A stretch of 64,000 nucleotides of DNA from Pseudomonadota bacterium (GCA_008501585.1 QQUN01000012.1:1-64000), one strand, 5' to 3'. Shown: positions 20,509 to 28,584, counted from the first letter of the stretch. Notes: a model not told the origin generated them from the sequence alone. Program-made: numbers and translations.

Positions 20509-21414
20509 TTATACGCCCGGTGCCGGCGGGCGGCGCCCGCGTTGCCAGTTGCGCAGGCTCTCCCACTGGTAGATCGCCAGCCCGGCGAGGATCAGCGCGG
20601 TGCCCGCCCACAGGCGCGGCCCGGTCTCCTCGCCGTTGAGCGCCTGCCCCAGCAGCAGGGCCAGCACCGGCGTCATCAGCGTGATCAGCGCCACGCGCGA
20701 GGCCTCCATGTGCCGGATGCAGTAGTAGTACAGCGCAAAGCCGATGACCGAGCCGAACACGCCCAGATAGACGATGGCCGCGCCGGCGCGCAGCGGAATG
20801 GCCTCGGGCAGGGTGCCGTCGGTGAGCCACCACAGCAGCGCAAAGCCGGGCAGCGAGACGCTGAGCGTGCCCACCGTGGTGGCCAGCGGCGGGCTGTCGT
20901 CGCCGATGCGCTTGAGCCACACCATGGCGGCGGTGTAGCACACCACCGCGATCAGCAGCGCGCCCAGTCCGGCCAGGGCATGCGGGCCGCCGCGGGTGCC
21001 GCCGTGCAGGAAGATCACCGCCAGCCCGGCCAGGCCCAGCGCGGCGCCGATCAGCCGCGCCCGGGTCAGTGAACGCTCGCCCAGCCACAGCGCCGCCATG
21101 ACGCCGGCGACCAGCGGCGACAGGCCGAACATGACCGAGATCAGCCCCGAATGCACATAGCGCGCTGCCCAGTAGGTGAAGCCCATGCCGGCAAGCAGGC
21201 CGAAGCCGCCCACCAGGTAGGAGCGGCAGGCCCGGGCATGCAACGGAAAGCCGATGCGCCCGGCGATGAGAATCGCCGAGCCGATGACCACGCCGATCAC
21301 CATGCGCGAGAGCACCGCAAAGGCAAAGCCCGTGCCCTCGGTGCTCCACTGGATGGCCAGTGGCGTGGTGGACCAGATCAGGATGACGCCGAGGTAGGCG
21401 AGGGAAACCGGCAT
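20509..21414 (-). CDS. EamA/DMT-family transporter
   Basis: A 301-residue membrane protein with ten hydrophobic segments arranged as two EamA repeats. The first begins LAYLGVILIWSTTPLAIQWS, and the second starts near the GLGALLIAVVCYTAAMVWLKR segment. DMT proteins export or import small metabolites such as amino acids; no substrate can be inferred. The ATG at 21414 is preferred to a TTG at 21435. It is followed after 31 bp by the rhodanese gene. Confidence 0.85.
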   Translation of the reverse strand: MPVSLAYLGVILIWSTTPLAIQWSTEGTGFAFAVLSRMVIGVVIGSAILIAGRIGFPLHARACRSYLVGGFGLLAGMGFTYWAARYVHSGLISVMFGLSPLVAGVMAALWLGERSLTRARLIGAALGLAGLAVIFLHGGTRGGPHALAGLGALLIAVVCYTAAMVWLKRIGDDSPPLATTVGTLSVSLPGFALLWWLTDGTLPEAIPLRAGAAIVYLGVFGSVIGFALYYYCIRHMEASRVALITLMTPVLALLLGQALNGEETGPRLWAGTALILAGLAIYQWESLRNWQRGRRPPAPGV

Positions 21415-21481
21415 GGCGACGCGCCTGCGAGGCAAACGGCGAGTCTAGCCGCAGCCCGTGACGCCCGCCAGCGCCGGCGCC

Positions 21482-22423
21482 TTATTCGAACAGCGCGCCG
21501 ACGCTCTCGCCGCTGTGGATGCGCTCGATGGCCGAGGCCAGCAGGGGCGCGATGGTCAGCACGGTGAGCTTGTCGAGGTGCTTGTGCTCGGGGATGTGGA
21601 CCGTGTTGGTCACCACGATGGACTCGATTGGCGCCTCGCGCAGCCGCTCGATCGCCGGCCCGCACAGCACGCCGTGCACCGCGCCGGCGTGGATGGTGCG
21701 TGCGCCGGCCTCGCGCAGGGTGTGGATGGTCGAGACCAGGGTGCCGCCGGTGGAGATCTCGTCTTCGAAGATCACCACATCGCGCCCGGCCACCTCGCCG
21801 ATCACCTGCCCCTGCTTGACCTGCGTGTCGCTCAGCCGGCGCTTGTCGATGATCGCCATCGGAATGCCCAGCCGCTCCGAGAACCGGCCCACGCGCTTGG
21901 CACCGCCCGCGTCGGTGGCCACCGCCACCATGTTCGAGATGTCGTAGTGCTGGCGGAAGTGTTCTGCGATGGTCGGGATCGCGGTGAGGTGGTCCACCGG
22001 CATGGTGAAGAAGCCATGCACCTGGTCGGCGTGCAGGTCCATGGTCAGCACCCGGTCGGCGCCGGCGGTGCGCAGCATGTCGGCCACCAGGCGGCCGGTG
22101 ATCGAGATGCGCGGCGCGTCCTTTTTGTCCGACCGTGCGTAGGAGTAGTAGGGGATCACCGCCGTCACCCGGCGCGCCGAGGCGCTGCGCAGCGCGTCGA
22201 GGGTGATCATCAACTCCATGATGTGGTCACTCACCGGCGCGGTGAAGGACTGCACCACGAATACGTCGCGCTCGCGCACATTGGCCATCACCTGCACATG
22301 CAGGTTGTCGTTGGAGAAGCGGGAGATCTCCAGCGGGCTCAGCGCAATGCCGAGCCGGCTGCAGATTTCACGGGCCAGCGGTTCGTTGGCGTTGCCGGCG
22401 AAGATGCGCAGGGCGTCGTTCAT
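21482..22423 (-). CDS. prs: Ribose-phosphate pyrophosphokinase, variant form
   Basis: A 313-residue enzyme expected to form PRPP from ribose-5-phosphate and ATP. The class I signature DLHADQVHGFF is present, with SRFSNDN near the N-terminus and YYSYARSDKK in the ATP loop. Two core motifs differ from the housekeeping form: the usual PDVGG segment reads TDAGGAKR, and the PRPP-binding loop reads EDEISTGGT instead of DDMIDTGGT. This variant class occurs in several bacteria, often beside a canonical prs, so a housekeeping copy probably lies elsewhere; that is an inference. The start ATG at 22423 is followed by MNDALRIFAGNANE, typical of the family. Confidence 0.85.
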   Translation of the reverse strand: MNDALRIFAGNANEPLAREICSRLGIALSPLEISRFSNDNLHVQVMANVRERDVFVVQSFTAPVSDHIMELMITLDALRSASARRVTAVIPYYSYARSDKKDAPRISITGRLVADMLRTAGADRVLTMDLHADQVHGFFTMPVDHLTAIPTIAEHFRQHYDISNMVAVATDAGGAKRVGRFSERLGIPMAIIDKRRLSDTQVKQGQVIGEVAGRDVVIFEDEISTGGTLVSTIHTLREAGARTIHAGAVHGVLCGPAIERLREAPIESIVVTNTVHIPEHKHLDKLTVLTIAPLLASAIERIHSGESVGALFE

Positions 22424-22508
22424 GGGGAGGCTCGTGTCGGGGCGGGCGAGCCGTTATTGTAAGCCCATGTATCGGTCCTGCCGAGGCATGCGGCACACGT
22501 GGACACCG

Positions 22509-22535
22509 GGTGTGACAGCGATCCGCTGTCACACC
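22509..22535. repeat. Perfect 12 bp hairpin over the epimerase stop codon
   Basis: GGTGTGACAGCG (22509-22520) and CGCTGTCACACC (22524-22535) form a perfect stem with a 3-base loop. The stop codon of the epimerase gene (22529-22531, minus strand) lies inside it. No T-run follows on the minus strand, so it is not a standard terminator, but it may protect the mRNA 3' end. Confidence 0.55.
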
Positions 22536-23428
22536 AGGCATCCGGAGCGGTAATAGTCCAGCAGGCCGGCTTCGAACGAGTAGTCGGGGACAAAACCGAT
22601 CTTCTCCCTGGCCAGGCGCATGTCGCACTCGGTGTGGTTTTGATAGACCCCCTCGAAAGGGTTGTCGATGTATTCCGGGCGGCGATCGAGACCGAGGATG
22701 GCATTGAGTCGATCAACAATCTGGTTGAACGACGTTGCGCTGCCCGAGCCACAATTGACGACACAACTCTCCGCCGCTCCGGCGGCGAGCACGTTGGCCC
22801 GGACGACATCCTTGACATAGATGTAGTCCCTTTTCTGCTCACCATGCTTGAAGAGCTTCGGATTGCCTTTGAGCATCTGCTGGGCAAACTGATAGATCAT
22901 GGTGGCTCGCGTTCCCTTGTGGTTCTCCCCCGGGCCGAAGATATTGCAATAGCGAAGCCCGACAATGGTGACCTCCGGATGCTCGGCCGCCAGCGCCATT
23001 GCGTAGTCATCCAGCCGTTTTTTTGACCATGCATACGGTGTTTGCGGATCTGTCGGATCGCTCTCCCGGTGTGGCGCCGGCTTGTCGCCATAGACGGCGG
23101 CCGACGATGCGTAGACGATCTTCTTGCACCCCTTGCCAATCGCATATTCGAACAACGCTTTCGACGCATCGAGATTGGCTCGCATGATCTCCCGTTGATC
23201 CTTGACCCGGGTGCCATTGATCGCGGCCTGGTGAAAAAGGACATCGATCTTCCCGATCGCCTCCCAGTCGATGCCGAGAATGCCCGGGTACAAGCACTTT
23301 CCCTTGAACGCCGGCATGACCTGTTCCGATTCATGCCCGGTGATGGTGACCTCGTGCCCCTGGGCCTGGAGCGCCAGCGTCAAATTGGAGCCGACAAGCC
23401 CGGTTCCTCCCGTGACTAGACACCTCAT
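22529..23428 (-). CDS. NAD-dependent epimerase, HldD/RfaD-like
   Basis: A 299-residue extended short-chain dehydrogenase. The Rossmann motif is VTGGTGLVGSN; the catalytic residues are in YASSAAVYGD and YAWSKKR (YxxxK). FGPGENHKGTRA, KLFKHGEQKRDYIYVKDV and the YQNHTECDM tail resemble ADP-glycero-manno-heptose 6-epimerase, an LPS-core enzyme. Resemblance to HldD is good, but GDP- or UDP-sugar epimerases are not excluded. The start at 23428 begins the Rossmann fold; the frame extends to 23566. Base composition is visibly less G+C-rich than the neighbours, consistent with horizontal acquisition. Confidence 0.72.
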   Translation of the reverse strand: MRCLVTGGTGLVGSNLTLALQAQGHEVTITGHESEQVMPAFKGKCLYPGILGIDWEAIGKIDVLFHQAAINGTRVKDQREIMRANLDASKALFEYAIGKGCKKIVYASSAAVYGDKPAPHRESDPTDPQTPYAWSKKRLDDYAMALAAEHPEVTIVGLRYCNIFGPGENHKGTRATMIYQFAQQMLKGNPKLFKHGEQKRDYIYVKDVVRANVLAAGAAESCVVNCGSGSATSFNQIVDRLNAILGLDRRPEYIDNPFEGVYQNHTECDMRLAREKIGFVPDYSFEAGLLDYYRSGCLV

Positions 23429-23671
23429 AAAAATGGACCTGTGTTTTTCATCAATGCTATGGCGTATAAAGTCGATCGCATGGCGCCGCGGCACGCGCAA
23501 GGCGCGATCGGCGGTGCCCGACCACGGCGCGGGCCTTGCTTGTCCGAGTGTAAGACGCCTGCGCATCGACCGGAACCGGCGCAGTACATTCCACGCGGCG
23601 CGGCTTGGATCATAGTCGCTGACCGCGCTGACGCATACCGTGATGCGCCAGACTCACCCCGGAGGCCTGCC

Positions 23672-24508
23672 ATGCCCCGCCTGCAAGACTGGATCGGCCG
23701 CCAGGAAACGACCGACGACCGTATCACTGCCGCCCCGCTCACCGGCTGGCGCGCCACCCTCGACAAACCCGACGGCCCGGCGCAGCCCGGCGACGCCCTG
23801 CCCCCGCTGGCCCACTGGCTGTACTTCCTGCCGCATGCGCGCGCCTCCGACATCGGCCCCGACGGCCACCCGCGGCGCGGCGGCTTCCTGCCACCGGTGG
23901 ACCTGCCCCGGCGCATGTGGGCCGGCGGCCGGGTGCGCTTCCATCAACCGCTGCGCGTCGGCGAGCCGGTGCAGCGCGTGTCGACCATCAAGGACGTGCG
24001 CGAAAAGCACGGGCGCAGCGGCGCGCTGGTGTTCGTGGTGGTCGAGCATCGCATCCACGGGCCGGGCGGGCTGGCCGTGGTCGAAGAGCACGATATCGTC
24101 TACCGCGACCCACCCGCCGCCGACGCCCCGCCAGCCCCGCCGCGTGCCGTCGACAAGACGGCCGTCTGGCACGAGCCGATGCGCGCCGACCCGGTGCTGC
24201 TGTTCCGCTACTCGGCGCTCACCTTCAACGGGCATCGCATTCACTACGACCGGCCCTACGCGGTCGAGCAGGAGGGCTACCCCGGCCTCGTCGTGCACGG
24301 CCCGCTCATCGCCACCCTGCTCGCCGACCTCGCCGCCCGCCACGCCGGTGGCCGGCCGCTGACGCGTTTCGACTACCGGGTCGAACGGCCGATCTTCGGT
24401 GTGGATCCGTTTTCGCTCAACGGGGCGCCGGTGGGGGACCGCGCGGCTGAAGTGTGGTCGCTCGACCACAGTGGGGCGGTGTCGATGGTGGCCGAGGCCG
24501 AGTGGTAG
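23672..24508 (+). CDS. FAS1-like / mesaconyl-C4-CoA hydratase-type dehydratase
   Basis: A 278-residue double hot-dog-fold protein of the type annotated as FAS1-like dehydratase or mesaconyl-C4-CoA hydratase. Residues near 60-130 form the first hot-dog (LPPLAHWLYFLP, GFLPPVDLPRRMW, RVSTIKDVREKHG). The second contains FNGHRIHYDRPYA, with the His and Asp expected for hydratase chemistry, followed by VVHGPL. It probably acts on a branched or dicarboxylic acyl-CoA. GGAGG precedes the start at 23672. No other acyl-CoA genes are adjacent. Confidence 0.75.
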   Translation: MPRLQDWIGRQETTDDRITAAPLTGWRATLDKPDGPAQPGDALPPLAHWLYFLPHARASDIGPDGHPRRGGFLPPVDLPRRMWAGGRVRFHQPLRVGEPVQRVSTIKDVREKHGRSGALVFVVVEHRIHGPGGLAVVEEHDIVYRDPPAADAPPAPPRAVDKTAVWHEPMRADPVLLFRYSALTFNGHRIHYDRPYAVEQEGYPGLVVHGPLIATLLADLAARHAGGRPLTRFDYRVERPIFGVDPFSLNGAPVGDRAAEVWSLDHSGAVSMVAEAEW

Positions 24509-24538
24509 GGCCGGTTTCAACCGGCCATCGGTTTTCGG
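24509..24538 (+). terminator. Possible terminator after the dehydratase gene
   Basis: GGCCGGTT (24509-24516) and AACCGGCC (24519-24526) form an 8 bp stem with a 2-base loop, overlapping the end of the gene; four Ts follow at 24532-24535. The tiny loop and short T-run make the call uncertain. Confidence 0.4.
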
Positions 24539-24564
24539 TTGGGCATCGGCTTTGCGACGGATCG

Positions 24565-24729
24565 TTGGCCGGGTCTCGCCCCGGCGGGCGACTTCCTTTC
24601 TTGTAGCGACAAGAAAGGAAGCAAAGAAACGCCCCCGCTGTACCGCCGGCTGCGCCGGTCCCCTCTCTCCGCCCCCGCCCGGCGGGTCGTGTCGCAAACT
24701 CGCCCTGCGGGCTCAAACAGCGACACGAC
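24565..24729 (+). repeat. Structured intergenic repeat, copy 1
   Basis: This 165 bp unit matches copy 2 at 26520-26682 in the opposite orientation. It starts with a 28 bp block (24565-24592) identical in both copies, beginning TTGGCCGGGTCTCGCC. Then come a 12 bp perfect hairpin (24593-24604 with 24609-24620), a shared GCAAAGAA, a variable G+C-rich middle, and a terminal hairpin (24686-24695 with 24720-24729). The terminal loop is 24 bases, nearly identical between the copies. The A+T-richer island lies between the two copies. Confidence 0.8.
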
Positions 24730-25007
24730 AATTCCCGCCGGTCGCGGGCTCCGTTCGGCGGTACAGAAGGGGAAAGGGCGCGCGGGCTCGGCTTCGCCAT
24801 CGCCCGCGCGGAAAAACGCCACCCCGTAGGGTGGGCGGCTCGCCGCCCACCGTCGTGGCTTCACGATTCAGGTGGATCGAGCTTGGTAGGGGGCAGTAGG
24901 CACAGCCGTATTGCACCGCTCAATCGTTGTATTGGTGCAATGCCCTTCGGTTATTGTACCCTACACGTGCTATTGCACCGAGCGCGTGTGGGCTTTGCAC
25001 AGCCCTA
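24730..25007. other. Gene-free stretch with hairpins and TTGCACC motifs
   Basis: No credible gene is seen. Two perfect hairpins occur: CGCGCGGGC/GCCCGCGCG (24779-24787 with 24802-24810) and GGTGGGCGG/CCGCCCACC (24830-24838 with 24843-24851). TATTGCACCG is directly repeated at 24909-24918 and 24971-24980, and an inverted GGTGCAA lies at 24934-24940. Base composition shifts to A+T-richer from about 24900. Confidence 0.6.
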
Positions 25008-25883
25008 TCAAGGCTCAACGGAGATTATTTGAAAGCGAACAATTTTTTCGGGTGAGAAGGGGTTTGGCGCTATTTCACGAAGGCATGTTACGGCCACCTG
25101 CTTCCGTAACATGGCTTCGATGAATAGAGCGACATCTTGATTTCCTATGACTTTGAAGCGGTAGTCGCCTTCTTTGACGGTCTCGTCGGGATAAACGTAG
25201 AGTTTTCCGATGTTATCAAATTTATTGAAGTCAAAAATCTCGCAATTTAGACGAAGCGGGGTTGTCTCGACTTGAGAGGGCAATGAGAAAACGTCCGCGT
25301 TCGTTTCATCGAGACGGATAGCGCCAGCATCTGACCCGCCAAACGTTACGTAGTCAACAGACCGTTCTTCAATCGGCCGTGCCAGGGACTGGTAATTGAT
25401 GACGCTCATTTGGCCAATGTTGTAGACGGGCGCGTTGTAAATATTCGTTTGTGCTCCCGTGTTGACTTGGAACTGGGAGTTGTCGCCAGACCATGAGTAG
25501 GTAGGTTGATTTCCCGATTTCATGCCGGAATAGATGAGCTTCAGGAAATCGAATGTCTGCTTCGCATATTCCCAAATGCCTGTTGGCCCGAGTGCGCTGA
25601 AAAACGGGAATGCGGTTTGAATTCCGGTAAGGACTACGCCAAAGTCTGATTCAGCTGACCCGTGACTTATACCCTTTGACAAAAGATAGTAGCGAGCCCG
25701 GTCGTCGCGTGAAAGTCGTTTTCGTTGGGTTAGCCCAAGATACGTTTTGTCTAGAAGAGCCTGAAAGTCGGTCAGGCTGGAAGTGAGAAGGTGCACAGGA
25801 ATGCCGTCGGCGAAGGCTGGACCATCCATTTTGAAGTGTATGGAAATTGGTGCGTTCGGAGTCTCGGTTTCTATCAATGCCAC
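25008..25883 (-). CDS. Island protein of unknown function
   Basis: A 291-residue soluble protein that I do not recognise. The N-terminal half starts with a strand-rich segment (PISIHFKMDGPAF...IPVHLLTSSL) and contains LSRDDRARYYLLSKGISHGS. The middle has a hydrophobic patch (GIQTAFPFFSALGP), then a Gly/Asn/Gln-rich stretch (SGDNSQFQVNTGAQTNIYNAP). The C-terminal half is beta-rich. The start is GTG at 25883 with AGAAAGG upstream. Codon use is much less G+C-biased than in neighbouring genes, and the gene lies between inverted copies of an intergenic repeat, pointing to acquisition by transfer. It lies 94 bp downstream of the small gene at 25978 in the same direction. Confidence 0.7.
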   Translation of the reverse strand: MALIETETPNAPISIHFKMDGPAFADGIPVHLLTSSLTDFQALLDKTYLGLTQRKRLSRDDRARYYLLSKGISHGSAESDFGVVLTGIQTAFPFFSALGPTGIWEYAKQTFDFLKLIYSGMKSGNQPTYSWSGDNSQFQVNTGAQTNIYNAPVYNIGQMSVINYQSLARPIEERSVDYVTFGGSDAGAIRLDETNADVFSLPSQVETTPLRLNCEIFDFNKFDNIGKLYVYPDETVKEGDYRFKVIGNQDVALFIEAMLRKQVAVTCLREIAPNPFSPEKIVRFQIISVEP

Positions 25884-25977
25884 GTGGAAGCCTTTCTCTC
25901 GATTGTCACATTCAGCAGCCGTGCCATCGACGGCGATTTTTTATTTAAACATCACAAGCCGGTTGGAGTGCTAGTGT

Positions 25978-26235
25978 TTATATATTGCTTATAACGGCAG
26001 CAGGGATGCTGTGAATAACGAGACAGAACTTTTTGCTCGTGGGTGTAACCGCAAGAACTTTCGTTAGCTTTGCTGATGTTGATTTGCTTCGGCCGCCTTT
26101 GCCTTGATTTGAGGCTTTAACATGCGCGAGAGCTCTACTCTCAGCTTGTGCTTTGCCGTCGGCGGTGACGATTACTTCGCGGATGCTTTCGTCTTTATCG
26201 GTGTGGAGATAAACCCTATACAAACGATCTGTCAT
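25978..26235 (-). CDS. Small island protein of unknown function
   Basis: An 85-residue basic protein without a recognised domain. It begins MTDRLYRVYLHTDKDESIRE, a strand-like start, followed by a helix with KAQAESRALAHVKASNQGKGG and a serine/lysine-rich turn. GAGAG lies upstream of the ATG at 26235. Composition is low in G+C for this genome. It is upstream of, and collinear with, the 291-residue island gene, so the two may form a cassette; the role is unknown. Confidence 0.6.
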   Translation of the reverse strand: MTDRLYRVYLHTDKDESIREVIVTADGKAQAESRALAHVKASNQGKGGRSKSTSAKLTKVLAVTPTSKKFCLVIHSIPAAVISNI

Positions 26236-26519
26236 TTTTACGCTCTCATGGTTAATTATGTTGTGCTCACTAGAAAGCAGACGGCAGTGGTGTCTAAAAT
26301 CTTCAAAGAGCCTGTTGCGCCTCGGGGCTGGCCGGCACGTTAGCCGTGGCGGCGCGTGGCTATAAGGCGATATCCATTGAGCCTTCTAGTTGAATCCTTA
26401 AAGGGTTGGTGTTGGGTGAGTATATGCGCATTGTATGGAAAATGCACTCGCTCCAATGGGGCACGCCAGAGCTGCCCTCTGCCGCGCCAACCGGAGGATG
26501 CGCCGGGCGGAAAAAGGGG
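26236..26519. other. Gene-free stretch beside the island
   Basis: No credible gene was found. The first 100 bases are A+T-rich and probably carry the promoter of the small minus-strand island gene, but no clear -35/-10 pair is evident. Towards 26450 composition returns to high G+C, where the inverted repeat copy 2 begins. Confidence 0.45.
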
Positions 26520-26682
26520 CTTCGCTGTTTGAGCCTGCAGGGCGAGTTTGCGAAGCACCCCGCCCGGGGCGTCCGGAGGGCGGGGCCCCCCGTAGGGGGC
26601 GCGAAAGTGGGCCGTGCTTCTTTGCCTATCTTTCTTGCACGAGCAAGAAAGTAGGTCGCCCGCCGGGGCGAGACCCGGCCAA
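26520..26682 (-). repeat. Structured intergenic repeat, copy 2 (inverted)
   Basis: This is the inverted partner of 24565-24729. The 28 bp block identical to copy 1 lies at 26655-26682. The first hairpin is CTTTCTTGC/GCAAGAAAG (26630-26638 with 26643-26651). The terminal hairpin is CTTCGC/GCGAAG (26520-26525 with 26550-26555); its stem bases differ from copy 1 while pairing is kept and the 24-base loop is retained with one clear change. Confidence 0.8.
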
Positions 26683-26728
26683 TCCAAGCCGGCCGAAGGC
26701 AACGCAGTAACGCGTCACCGAAAACCCT

Positions 26729-27931
26729 TCAATACAACAAGAACGCCCCCCGAGCCTCCCGCCAAGCCGCCTCATCCGGCGCCGCGATCGCCTCCAGATC
26801 CGCCGCCGCGGCAGAAGCATCCTCCACCCACTCCCGCAACAACGGCGACCCGTTGATCAGGTCAATCGCCAGCCGCTCGTACTCATACTCGTAAGCAAAG
26901 TCCCGCCACAACGGATAGTCCGCCCGCTGCCGCAACACGGCCTTGAAGGCCAGCGCCTGCAGCCGCCACGGCTGGAAGCGGTCGTGAAGATAGGCGCCGT
27001 CGTCGACATGAATCTGCACCCCATGGCATTGCGTGCCGGCGTGCTTGTGAAAGGTCGGCTCGAACCAGCATTCACGCAGGCGGCAGCCTTGCAGCCACTG
27101 GGGGGCGAGGTCGTGCATGTCGCGCAGCAGGGCGGCGGCGTCGAGGTCGGGGGCGCCGAAGATTTCCAGCGGGCGGGTGGTGCCGCGGCCTTCGGAGAGG
27201 GTGGTGCCTTCGAGCATGACGGTGCCGGCGTAGGCGCGGGCCATGGAGAGGTTGGGGGCGTTGGGGCTGGGGTTCACCCAGCTGCGCTCGCCGAGGGGCC
27301 AGCCGTGGCCGGGGGCGGCATCGGGCTGCCAGCCGGTCATGGGGATGACCTGGTAGTCGACGTCCAGCCCCAGCGTGGCGATGAACCAGTGGCCCAGTTC
27401 GCCCATGGTGAGGCCGTGGCGCATGGGCATGGCGCCGGCGCCGACGAAGCTCTCCCAGCCCGCGCGCAGGGTCAGGCCTTCGACCGGGCGGCCGGCGGGG
27501 TTGGGGCGGTCGAGCACCCACACCGCCTTGCCGTGCGCGGCGGCGGCTTCGAGCACGTAGCGCAGGGTGGTGATGAAGGTGTAGATGCGGCAGCCGAGGT
27601 CTTGCAGGTCCACCAGCAGCACATCGAAGGTGGTCATCATGGCGTCGGTGGGGCGACGTACCTCGCCATACAGGCTGAACACGGGGATGCCGTGCGTCGG
27701 GTCGGTGAAGTCGGGCGACTCCATCATGTTGTCCTGCTTGTCGCCGCGCAGGCCGTGCTGGGGGCCGAAGGCGGCGGTGAGCGTGAGGTCAGGCAGGGCG
27801 GCGAGGGCGTCGAGGCTGTGGGTGAGGTCGGCGGTGACCGAGGCGGGGTGGGCGAGCAGGGCGATGCGCTGGCCGGCCAGCGGGCGGCGCAGGGCGGGTT
27901 CGGTGATGAGGCGGTCGATGCCGAATTTCAT
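26729..27931 (-). CDS. NamZ-type exo-beta-N-acetylmuramidase (DUF1343)
   Basis: A 400-residue protein of the DUF1343 family, whose characterised member NamZ removes terminal N-acetylmuramic acid from peptidoglycan fragments (GH171). Family landmarks are visible: LLAHPASVT and FGPQHGLRGDKQDNM near the N-terminus, PVFSLYGEVRRPT, VDLQDLGCRIYTFI, WVLDRPNPAGR, VEGLTLRAGWESFVG, EGTTLSEGRGTTRPLEIFG and HDRFQPWRLQ. No signal peptide is present, so it would act in the cytoplasm on imported fragments. Its start overlaps the stop of the DOMON-like gene by 4 bp, giving likely coupling. The assignment of function rests on family membership. Confidence 0.87.
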   Translation of the reverse strand: MKFGIDRLITEPALRRPLAGQRIALLAHPASVTADLTHSLDALAALPDLTLTAAFGPQHGLRGDKQDNMMESPDFTDPTHGIPVFSLYGEVRRPTDAMMTTFDVLLVDLQDLGCRIYTFITTLRYVLEAAAAHGKAVWVLDRPNPAGRPVEGLTLRAGWESFVGAGAMPMRHGLTMGELGHWFIATLGLDVDYQVIPMTGWQPDAAPGHGWPLGERSWVNPSPNAPNLSMARAYAGTVMLEGTTLSEGRGTTRPLEIFGAPDLDAAALLRDMHDLAPQWLQGCRLRECWFEPTFHKHAGTQCHGVQIHVDDGAYLHDRFQPWRLQALAFKAVLRQRADYPLWRDFAYEYEYERLAIDLINGSPLLREWVEDASAAAADLEAIAAPDEAAWREARGAFLLY

Positions 27932-28476
27932 GGGCGGGAATCCACGGTGAGCATCAGCGCGAAACCTTCGCGGTGATGGAAGTCGGGCTGGGCGGCGGGG
28001 TGGCGCAGCGCCCAGTAGGAGAGGCGGCCGTCGCGGTCTTCGAGCACGGCGGTGAGCGCGAGTTGCAGCGGCTCGCGGCCGCCGGCGGGCAGCAGCGACG
28101 GCGGAATCGTCACCTGCAGGCCGAGTGCGGCCGGCTCGTTCGACACGCGGCTGTTGGCCGACCAGCGCGGGGCAGGTGCGGCGCTGCGCTGGCGGTAGCT
28201 GTCGAAGTCGTACACCGCCCACTGGCGCGAGGGCGAGAAGTTGAACTCGCGGTAGCCGGCCGCACCGCCGAGTGCGACGAAGGCCTCGAAGCAGGTGTGC
28301 TGCCACAGCCCGTCCGCGGGGGTGGCCAGGCGCAGCGGCGGGATGGCGAGGCGGTCGACCGGCCCGCTCAGCGCATAGCGCAGCGTGAGCCCGGTGCTGG
28401 CGTCCAGGTGGGCGTCGGCCGTCAGTTGCAGGCCGGGTGGTGCGGGATGGCGGGCGTGGGGTGACAGGCGCGGCAT
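27928..28476 (-). CDS. DOMON-like domain protein
   Basis: A 182-residue beta-sandwich protein resembling DOMON/CBM9-type ligand-binding domains. Motifs are LTLRYALSGPVDRLAIP, GLWQHTCFEAFVAL, and YREFNFSPSRQWAVYDFDSYR. The WQ.TCFE and FNFSPS..WA pattern is typical of DOMON-like domains that bind sugars or heme. There is no signal peptide. The stop overlaps the start of the NamZ-like gene (ATGA), so a role in binding or recognising a sugar product beside the muramidase is plausible; it is an inference. Confidence 0.7.
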   Translation of the reverse strand: MPRLSPHARHPAPPGLQLTADAHLDASTGLTLRYALSGPVDRLAIPPLRLATPADGLWQHTCFEAFVALGGAAGYREFNFSPSRQWAVYDFDSYRQRSAAPAPRWSANSRVSNEPAALGLQVTIPPSLLPAGGREPLQLALTAVLEDRDGRLSYWALRHPAAQPDFHHREGFALMLTVDSRP

Positions 28477-28584
28477 GACGGGTCGGTGAGCGTGGCGATG
28501 CGGCGCAGTCTACCGCGATCGCCCGCCGCTGCGCCGCGCGCGATGCGCGCACGTCATCGGGGCGCGCCCGTCTATACTCGCCGC

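Noticed and set aside
24909-24980. Integron attC or phage att site from the repeated TTGCACC
   Set aside because: The conserved attC ends (RYYYAAC/GTTRRRY) are missing and no integrase gene is near.
24509-26728. Insertion sequence or composite transposon
   Set aside because: No transposase-like frame lies in or next to the inverted repeats, so only the term repeat-flanked island is used.
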